64,000 nucleotides of DNA from Liquidambar formosana. Lineage: Eukaryota > Streptophyta > Magnoliopsida > Saxifragales > Altingiaceae. The stretch covers positions 22,906,375-22,970,374 of the forward strand of contig CM077827.1 in NCBI GenBank assembly GCA_039720395.1, written 5' to 3'. The position numbers and the translations under genes were made by a program. This document shows positions 56,601-64,000 of this stretch, piece after piece (the stretch's first letter is position 1; each line of letters starts with the position of its first letter). Below the pieces are notes generated by a model. It saw only the letters and a program-made list of their open reading frames with translations, had not been told where the DNA came from and made no database searches.

Positions 56601-57300
56601 CTTACCTTGGCTCGAAGTTTTAGCCAAACTAAACCTTTTGGAGACCCATCTTAGGCAAAATAATATATTTAATTTATAAAATTAAGATAAAACTCTAACA
56701 ATAGTTTAAAAGATGCCCATTGGTGTGAAATCATGATTCTACCACTGTTTGTAAGGAGTATTAAATTGTCATAAATCTGGCTACAATGAGGCCACCCTAA
56801 TTCCTCTTATTATGAGCTCTTACTACCCAAAAAATTATTTTTTAGGCACATAACTGAAGACATCACCTTTATCACATTGGATCCATATTGTTAGCTAGAA
56901 TAAATTTACCAAAAAGACGTCAAATTTTTGTATACACACCTGCAAAAGTTGGTAGAATTTTTTAATCAAACACTACTAAATGACAGACAATATCAAATTT
57001 ACGTGGTGTGTATGATAAATTTCTTGGCATTTTAGAATGATATTTTGTGCATGAAACTCTTGTAAGATGGCAATTTTAGTGGCACGATGCTATTCGTTGA
57101 TATAATTACACCGACCAATAAAAATACTTCAATGTGTATTTTACAATTGAACAATTTCTGTGTATTTTACAAAGTATCAAAGGCATAAACTTATAATATT
57201 GAAAGCAAGAATTCAAGAGAATGATGATAGAGTGAAAATCCAAATTAGTGACTTTGCATAAGTTTTTAAGAATTTGATCTTATAAAATCAACTATGGTGA
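56601..57300. other. No gene recognised
   Basis: AT-rich. The first part may be the far end of the decayed LTR copy, but a TGTAACACCC-type end was not found. Confidence 0.35.
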
Positions 57301-57475
57301 TAGGACTATGCTATTTTACCAATCTATTTCACCCCACCCATCCATATGTGGCAGTTTCTCATTATTTCATGCCGAGCTCCACATGATTGCTTTCACCTAT
57401 ACACTTTTAACACATAAAGTGAGTGGTAAAGATGGGTGCTAAAAGATGGGTGAAGTAGCATTTTCTCCAATTTTT
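57301..57475 (+). mobile_element. MITE copy 1 of an inverted pair
   Basis: Contains CTATTTCACCCCACCCATCC, TGGCAGTTTCTCATTATTTC, CCACATGATTGCTTTCACCTA, AGTGAGTGGTAAAGATGGGT and GGGTGAAGTAGCATTTT. The reverse complement of about 59510-59710 matches it block by block. Its own ends (TGCTATTTTACC / reversed AATGCTACTTCACC) are imperfect inverted repeats. Exact borders uncertain. Confidence 0.65.
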
Positions 57476-57758
57476 TAAAGTAGTATTATTCAAAGTGATT
57501 TTTGTGCCTTTAATACTTTTAATACATTGAAATTGTTTAGATTCCCTTCAGATGCCCAAATGAGCCCATAAAAAATTGAAAAGCAAGTTCAATCAATTTC
57601 AATTCATGTTTTCTTTTTTCCTTTTGGTAGCAAAAAATAAGTCAACACCACCTAATACAAAATCTTTCAACTAAATCTTCCCAAAAAATGACAAAATTTT
57701 ATGTAAAAAGTTTTACTTCCAAATTTGATTAGGCTAATTTGATGAGTAAAACAACTAA

Positions 57759-59293
57759 GAGCATCTCTTCCATGTCAACGCAAGAAATTGCTATAATAGG
57801 TAGGGGGATTTGGTCATAAGTCCTTAAAATGGGACTTGGATAGTCAAAAGTCTAAAAGAAAAACTTATACGGCATGAAGTCCACTAAATATTCGTGTGAC
57901 AAAAATGCCCTCGTAGTACTCACAAAGAAACATTTATACAATATAAACTGTCTTTGGTTCATTCATATCTCATTAGTTAAGGAGAGAATCTTGGTTATAA
58001 TATCTCCAAAAATAGTGAGTATAAATTAATGAGACAATTAATTTGGGTTATAATATCTCCAAAATTTTCCAAAAATTGTGAGCATAAATTAAGGAGACAA
58101 TTAATTTGGGTTATTAGATCTCCAAAAATTACGAGCAATTACATGAAGATATTTTTTGAGTTAAAAACTAGTTACATAAATGAAAAATGATGTAACTATT
58201 TTGGTAAAAATTACATGTAATTGTTATAGTTACATGTAATCGTTTTCTGTTTTGATTACAGTTACATGTGATTGTTTTCTGTTTTGATAACAATTACATG
58301 AATGAGAATTTTTCCGGCACAGAATAGCTACATGAACTTTATAAAATGTTACATGTTAAATTGGTAATAGTTCATTCACAGTTGTATCTGTTTAATATAA
58401 TTTTGTAATTAGTTATATGGGGCTCATTTGGGGGTTCCAACAAATGCATGGCCTTGTTGTAACTAATTTTAAGGGATGCCAAATCACCACAAAGCTTGTT
58501 GTAACTATTTTGGGGATTTAGATCAATGTACAAATTTGCGGGTTTGATTGATATACTATTAGGTTAATATTAATGGAAAGCAATATAAGTCATTTTGCTA
58601 GTTGGATCTTAAAGGAGATAAACATGGGAATCCCTATGATTTCCGCAAAAATCATGGGCATAAAGAATCTTTTTAAATGTTAATTTTCTAAACGGATATG
58701 GATGGAGATAAATATGGGTATAAAGATTGAATGCCGCAGAAATCGTGGAGAATAAACTCAAGGAGAATCTTCTTTAATTTTAAACGTCAATAGCTTGCTA
58801 GAATACCATATCAAGCAAAAGGGCAAGTTTGGCATTCATGGAACATAGCAAACCAATAAATTGCCCAACGTTACCATTTGGGGACTTAAATAGACTTATG
58901 GATTTAAAAGAGTTTTGGTAGGACTTATCACTTTATAAAACCTAGGAATTGGACTTTTGACTAATTTCCCCTAATAGGTATTGTCAAGCTTCAAATTTAT
59001 CTCCAACCGAATTGCTTTTGTTGAGGTAAAATTGAAGCCCATCTCCCGATGCCAAATTTGAATTCTTTAAAGTCATATGTCTTTTTATTTTTTTTTTATT
59101 ATTTTATTATAAATTTAATCATTTTAAGATTTGATTTCTTCATTTTTGCCTTTGACATATTGGGTGGATTGTTTTGTTTTGAGTAAGCCTTCAAATTTAG
59201 CATATCGAGTGGAGTAGCCAATTTTAACTAAATCTTCAAATTGCCACCTAAGCCTTCATTTTGTATTTGACATAAAATAAATTTAAGATGCTC
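57759..59293. mobile_element. Tourist-like MITE (GAGCATCT ends) interrupted by a Mutator-like MITE
   Basis: Ends GAGCATCT and AGATGCTC are exact inverted repeats, flanked by TAA (57756-57758 and 59294-59296). About 357 bp once the internal 1169-bp element and its target copy are removed. Non-coding. Confidence 0.75.
57803..58971. mobile_element. Mutator-like non-autonomous element nested in the MITE
   Basis: Perfect 9-bp duplication TAATAGGTA (57794-57802 and 58972-58980). Inverted ends GGGGGATTTGGTCATAAGTC and, reversed, GGGGAAATTAGTCAAAAGTC. The interior has three tandem units at about 58000-58130 sharing GAGACAATTAATTTGGGTTA, and several TTACATGTAAT-like words (58200-58300). No transposase. 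Confidence 0.85.
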
Positions 59294-59509
59294 TAATAGA
59301 TTATCTGTTTTATTGCCTTCTCTAAACACATGACTAATTTTAATATTTATACTATTGTCTAAAATAGTTTTATTAAAATAGTAAATATTTTTGAGATCCT
59401 AGTGCTATTTGAATATTTTTGTAACTCATAATATAAGCAATAATGTTTTCATTAACAAAACGAAAAAAAGAAAAAAAATGTAAATTGAAACAATGTTATT
59501 GACTCGTGT

Positions 59510-59710
59510 TAGTAACATTGAATTTTTACCCGAAAAGTGCAACTTTACCCATTTTTTGCCACTCACCTTTACCATCTATCTTATGTATCAAAAAAATATA
59601 AGTGAAAGGAATCATGTGGGACAAGCATAAAATAAAGAGAAACTGTCAAATATGGATGGGAAAGAGAATGTAGGTGAAATAGATGGGTGAAATAACATAG
59701 TAGCATTGTC
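59510..59710 (-). mobile_element. MITE copy 2, inverted relative to 57301-57475
   Basis: Its reverse complement shares CCCATCCATATTTGACAGTT, CCCACATGATTCCTTTCACT and GGTAAAGGTGAGTGGC with copy 1. It carries an additional downstream duplication (59671-59850). Confidence 0.6.
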
Positions 59711-59850
59711 AAGTCACAAGTGGTCTATGTGATATAGTAAATGGTAGGAGAATGAGGGTGAAATAGATGGGTGAAATAGTACAATAGCATTATCAAGTCA
59801 CAAGTGCTCTATGCATTCCAACTATAGTAAATGGAAGAAATGAGATTTTA
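59671..59850 (+). repeat. 84-bp tandem duplication
   Basis: Two copies, with GGTGAAATAGATGGGTGAAA at 59673 and 59757, each followed by TAGCATT(G/A)TCAAGTCACAAGTG. It overlaps the end of MITE copy 2. Confidence 0.8.
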
Positions 59851-60827
59851 ACAATATCTCACTAGCCCCTAAATCAAGGGCACAACCTACATAACCTTGC
59901 GCTATGTCATTTTGGAGTTATCTTCCTAAGATTTTGGCAACTATTTTCTCTATTCTCTCCCTCTCTCTCTCTCTTTTTTTTTTTTTTTTTTTTCTTGTCA
60001 AGAATCAAAATGTCCATTTCTAAAACCAAGAGAAACAAAGCCGCGAAAGAAGAGCAAATCCCAGCTTTCTATTGGGAGAGGACCATAGCACACACTTCAA
60101 AAAACATAAAAAGCAAAGCTACTATGAAAAAGCCCTCATGGGTGTCTCAATGAGCTCTCTCCTATTTCAAAGATTATTGGATGAGCTCTAAGATACGCCA
60201 ATAGCTTTAGAAGGGAGATATTGCGGACAATCGTATCTAATCGTCGTGTTATGATTAATGCATTATTTGCATGCACAATGATCCATTACAAAATGCCATG
60301 TGATTTGCATTTGGCTTGATCCAAGTTTAGTGGTCCTGCCCATCTGGTAATGGTTGGCAATATTTGTTTAGCCCATTTGGGTTTGTGCTAACTAGTTTGA
60401 GTCAGTTGCGTGATGTAGCAAATCATATGCAGGCGCATGAAATCCATGCAATCATAAACGGTTCGTATTTTAAGCAACGTGAACCAAACCCATGCTACCA
60501 ATATGGTAAAGCCAAAGCAATCAATATGATGACATGACACCTATTTTGAGTTTTGGTATTGTTCAAAAAAATGTGCGAGCACATGGGAAGAGAAATGAGG
60601 GCAGCACCCTCATAGGAGATGGACCCAAGCGGAAAACATCATGTTTCAAATTAGGTGTCCCACATCCATTGGCCCAACAAACTAAGAAAACTTCTGGAGT
60701 CCTCACCGTACCTATACCCCAGATTTGAGTGAAAAAAAGGTATTACCAGATTTGATATGGAGCCCTTCAACTTATACCCAAATTTTGACTTAAAGCTTTT
60801 TTGAAAATTCCCAACTTATCCCAAAAC
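59851..60827. other. Intergenic, no gene recognised
   Basis: Includes a (CT)n/T-rich run (59951-59995). Short open frames, such as that from 60534, match nothing I recognise. Confidence 0.4.
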
Positions 60828-61696
60828 TCAAATCTCTCTCCTCTCTCCCTCTTCCCCCGTTTGCAGAACAGTCTCTTGTCTCTCTCCCCATTCTGCAGAA
60901 CACAGCCATCTCTTTACTCTCGTCTCTCTCTCCATTTTTACTGTTGAGTTCTGCCATAAAGATCTTGGAAAAACCTGATCACTATTTCCTCTTGTTTGAA
61001 ATTCTAGGGTTCTGCCACAAGATCTACAGTTTGAAATTCTACCGTTCACCTTCTCTATTTCCTCTGCCACAAGACAAACCCTAGAATTTCAAACTGTAGA
61101 AATTCTGATCCTTCTCTTTCTTTCCCTTTCTCTTGCTCCCTATCTGTTTCTGTTGCTCTCGATTTCTTCGTGTTCTCTCCGTTACAGCTCCGGCGACTCC
61201 ATTACAGTTCCAGCGGCTGGAAGAAAATAGGGAAGGAGAAAAGAAGGAGAAAGGGAACCTTTTTCATCCGAGACAAACGAGTCTCCGGCGAGTCTCCGAC
61301 GATATATCCGGTGAGTTTCCGGTCAAATATAGCTGTTGAAACTTCTGACCGATTTGCCCCTCATGTTTGAGTATGGTTTTGATGTCCCCCAGATTTGGGG
61401 AAAAATCTTAGTATCCCCAGATTTGCTATGGATTTGAGTATAGGAGAAGGTTTTTGGCCTTTTTTACTCAAATTTGAATTTGATATGGGTTTTGAGTAAG
61501 GGCTGAGATGCTCTAAAGGAGTTTTGTAAAGCTCAAAAACCCTTTTCAAGTCACAACTATGTACTCAACAGCTCATCTTCTTCTTTCTTCTCTGTGTTCT
61601 CTGTCTTTGTGTTCCAAATCCTAACAAGGACTCTGCAAAAGAGAAAAAAAAAAAAAACCCTAAGGTTTTGTTTGATACAGTTTTTTGAACTGAAAA
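60828..61696 (+). promoter_or_regulatory. Upstream/5' UTR region of the plastid-protein gene, with an 18-bp inverted repeat
   Basis: CT-rich blocks (60832-60945, 61105-61180, 61575-61605) typical of plant promoters and leaders; no clear TATA box. CTACAGTTTGAAATTCTA (61024-61041) and its exact reverse complement (61082-61099) could form a hairpin with a 40-nt loop. An A-rich stretch followed by CCCTAAGG lies just before the ATG. Start of transcription not determined. Confidence 0.4.
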
Positions 61697-61964
61697 ATGG
61701 CTTGCACTTCCTTCAACATTGGCACTTCTGTCAAGTTTCTGAACTGTCATCATCAACATCGGCATCGATTTTCGAAGTCATTCTCAGCGAATCGTCAATG
61801 CGTCTATGGGGATACATCGGTTTTCTTCGTTGGAGCTCTCAATTTGAACTTTGGCAATCATCGCAGTTCTCGGGATTTGCGTTGTTTCAATGGCTCACGA
61901 TCGTTGTTTAGATGCGTTTCGGAGAAATCAGAGCAGTCTGGTTCGTTCAATAACAGTTCTTCTG
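61697..61964 (+). CDS. First exon of a probable chloroplast-targeted protein
   Basis: ATG at 61697 in good plant context (AAAAATGGCT). The 89-codon exon encodes MACTSFNIGTSVKFLNCHHQ followed by a Ser/Arg/Asn-rich, acid-poor stretch (HRHRFSKSFS, RSLFRCVSEKSEQSG, NNSSSG), as expected of a plastid transit peptide. It ends at a strong donor, TTCTG|GTAAGG, at 61964/61965; the frame continuing to 62014 is intronic. The remaining exons are not identified before the end of the window, so this gene is partial. I do not recognise the mature protein. It is the only apparently intact host gene in the window. A false prediction is possible, but start context, composition and donor agree. Confidence 0.6.
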
Positions 61965-63214
61965 GTAAGGATAGAGAAAAAAAAACTTATGTATATATAT
62001 TTATACTGCTGTGAGTTTCGTTTGCTTTGGTTTCGTTTGTTTGGACAGAAAGTTGTTCCTGAGAAACACTTTTGATTTTGATTTTGATTGCTGAGAAACA
62101 AAATTCTCCACTCAGCTAGTGTTAATTTAATTATTTGGCTTCATTGTATCTTAATTATATTATTCAGAGGATTAGCCTTAATTGGTTCATGATGATGGGT
62201 TTTTTATATTTTTAGCCTGGATAAAATTTATCATGTATCGTGTCAGTTACCTTTGGAAAAGCAAATTTCTTTAGAAATGAAATTGGTTTTATCCCTGTCA
62301 AATGATTTTCATGGAAATATTTTTTGTTGAAACAAGCAGAGTTCACATTAGTCTGGACGATATGTTAGTAGTTCATTCTTTTGTATATGTAATGTTAAAG
62401 ATCAAAATATTAGATATGTATGCGTGTGTGTGTGCATTGTTCGTCAATTACCTATGTTTGTTAACAAAATTAGGTCTGTGCAGTTAAAAATGTTATTCCG
62501 GTTCATCTTATTTTTCTTATTTACAATTTAATTGCACTCACTATTCGTTTGGTTTTTGTAATAATCTAACCATACAAGATAATTCTATTTTACTTGATTA
62601 CCATGTTGTTCTCACTTCTCCATTACATGAGGGAGAAGATTATACTTTTTTTTAAAAAATAAAAAATAAAAAAAAATTATTGTTTATTATTTATTTTCTG
62701 TGTGTGTGTGCGTGGAGTGGAGATTAGCATTCAGTGGTAGGATATATACTTAGCATTTCGATATTTAAGTAGAAATTGTAAAAGGGTGTTTAGGATGCTA
62801 GTGTTTGCTTCAGTTTGATTGAGCGATAGAGAAAGAGTTTGTTAGACCCAACTACTTCATGTTGATGATCTTGTTACAGTCAAATAAAATGCTGATATTT
62901 GACAGGTTTTTGTTTTTGCCAAATGGGTCAATCATATTATCAATCCTGGTCCACCTTTTTGGTGGCATTTTTAGGCCTTTTCAGCAGTTTTCTTTATAAA
63001 TAATTGATTTTACATTTTCTTATTTTGTACTTAGTCCTTATTCCTTAAGGCCAATCGGATCACTTGCTCTTGGGGAGAACAGACTGACAGTCAGGTTTAT
63101 ACCTGTTCACTAATATCCTCATTTATTTAATGTCATCAATACATTTAATAGTGAAGAGTGAACAATAGTTAGTGTCCTTTAGTGATTCTGCGCCCCTTTA
63201 ATCACTAATCACTA
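61965..63214 (+). other. Probable first intron of the plastid-protein gene
   Basis: T-rich, no coding similarity, with (TG)n at 62421-62434 and 62699-62711. No convincing second exon was found. Confidence 0.4.
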
Positions 63215-63490
63215 ATTTTTTTCTGCTGTGCAAAGCTGAAAGATAGTCTAAACACATAATAAACAATTACGGGGGACAAAGGAACCCCCTTGTGGCCGTA
63301 CGTACTACTTATTAAGGTTTTATTAAACCCCTTGAGGGTCCATTGATAAAAAGTTTTGTATGACGTTGTTTCGGTGCCAAGATATATCCACTGGATCCAA
63401 TGGATATGGAAGCTGATTTCTTTTGTGAAACCTTCTCTAAAAGATCCCCCTGTGGTCAAGTCATATGCTTCACTTACGTCAGCCCTGAAA
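63215..63490 (-). pseudogene. LINE reverse transcriptase scrap
   Basis: The minus-strand translation shows ADVSEAYD, FHIHWIQWIYLGTETTSYKT, WTLKGFNKTLISSTYG and KGVPLSPVIVYYVF. These line up with K-DI-KAYD, HWI-WI---V-T-SY, NG---GF--S-GLRQGDPLSPYLF of plant L1 reverse transcriptases. The catalytic region is missing. It sits antisense in the presumed intron. Confidence 0.6.
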
Positions 63491-63495
63491 AACAT

Positions 63496-64000
63496 ATTAC
63501 TTTAATTGTTTACTCTTTCCACTTCAAATCTATGGGTGTTTTATATTTATCATGAGATGTCAGAGTGTTGTCTGAAATTTGGCATTTAGGTACAAACACT
63601 CTCTAATGATGAAATAGCAAAATCAAGATTAGCTTTTGGAATTAGCAAGGTTGTAGTGATTATTTTATACAATATTATTCGTGCATTATCAAGTCTTTTA
63701 AGGAGATATATATTTTTTAAAATCTTAAGAGCAGTAACAAATTCCCTCGCAGTATTCTTTTTATTTAAGGTAGGTAGTTATGTTTTACAAGATAAATGGA
63801 AGAGGTTGCAACTTGGCTGGTATTAGCATTTATATACATATTTATGTATTATGTATATGTACATACATATATATAAATAGAAATAAAATGCGTCTAGAAG
63901 GACTTTTCAACCAGTAAATTTTTCTCTGATTTTTTTAAATAAATAAAATCGAGGCATTGGTTTTAAATATTCGTCATATTCAGAACAGAATATGGAAATA
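63496..64000. other. No gene recognised
   Basis: AT-rich end of the window, with a TATATGTA-type microsatellite at 63830-63875. It probably remains within an intron. Confidence 0.35.

Noticed and set aside
61133..61370. Two overlapping ~67-codon frames
   Set aside because: Leader-like CT-rich sequence, no family resemblance, and a better-supported start at 61697.
60690..61500. Possible large foldback between GATTTGAGT-rich blocks near 60720 and 61450
   Set aside because: Matches are short and interrupted; I could not define inverted ends or a target duplication.

Overview
The window looks like nuclear DNA of a flowering plant, probably a woody eudicot; the species cannot be fixed from sequence alone. 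It has GT-AG introns, a plant-type aldehyde oxidase relic, plant LTR-retrotransposon lineages (Tat/Ogre Ty3-gypsy, Ty1-copia), L1-type LINEs, Tourist and Mutator-like MITEs, and AT-rich spacers. No rRNA, tRNA or CRISPR was found.

Layout. 1-8.3 kb: a 5'-truncated aldehyde oxidase pseudogene (exons at 2098-3063, 5815-5910, 6153-6251, 6591-6779, 7198-7412) with a Mutator-like MITE in its first retained intron. 8.3-14.6 kb: a LINE fragment, two Tourist-like MITEs, a copia-type LTR and a gypsy-type solo LTR. 14.6-47.1 kb: one nest of insertions. A LINE RNase H relic is split by a non-coding LTR element (14916-46901, target duplication ATAAC). That element holds a 23.4-kb Tat/Ogre-type retrotransposon (15746-39110, CTAAG), an L1 LINE (40615-43709, 13-bp duplication) and a MITE. 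The Ogre-type element in turn holds an inverted solo LTR of its own family (28170-30853, GAGGC). 47.7-56.6 kb: a decayed gypsy-type LTR copy split by a Ty1-copia element with 128-bp LTRs (47817-52849) and by a solo LTR (53251-55969) that contains another solo LTR (54347-55786). 57-60 kb: MITEs, one nested in another. 61.7 kb to the end: the first exon of a probable chloroplast-targeted host gene and its intron.

How the big element is built. Sense strand: 3.0-kb LTR, leader, gag-pro, a short intron-like gap, then pol with RT, two RNase H domains and integrase; pol carries one frameshift and one stop. Antisense strand between pol and the 3' LTR: two further genes, a DUF7745-like protein (one in-frame stop) and an intact six-exon plant mobile domain (PMD) protein of 503 codons. 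Both lie downstream of the same 82-bp palindromic cassette that sits upstream of the LTR TATA box.

Most unusual signals. (1) Clusters of short palindromes sit upstream of TATA-like boxes in several unrelated LTR families, and homologous LTRs carry different palindromes at the same position. (2) One 82-bp cassette, constant in length, is shared by sense and antisense promoters of one retrotransposon. (3) About twenty mini-hairpins with different stems but nearly always a GAA or GCA spacer fill the 1.7 kb before the 3' LTR.
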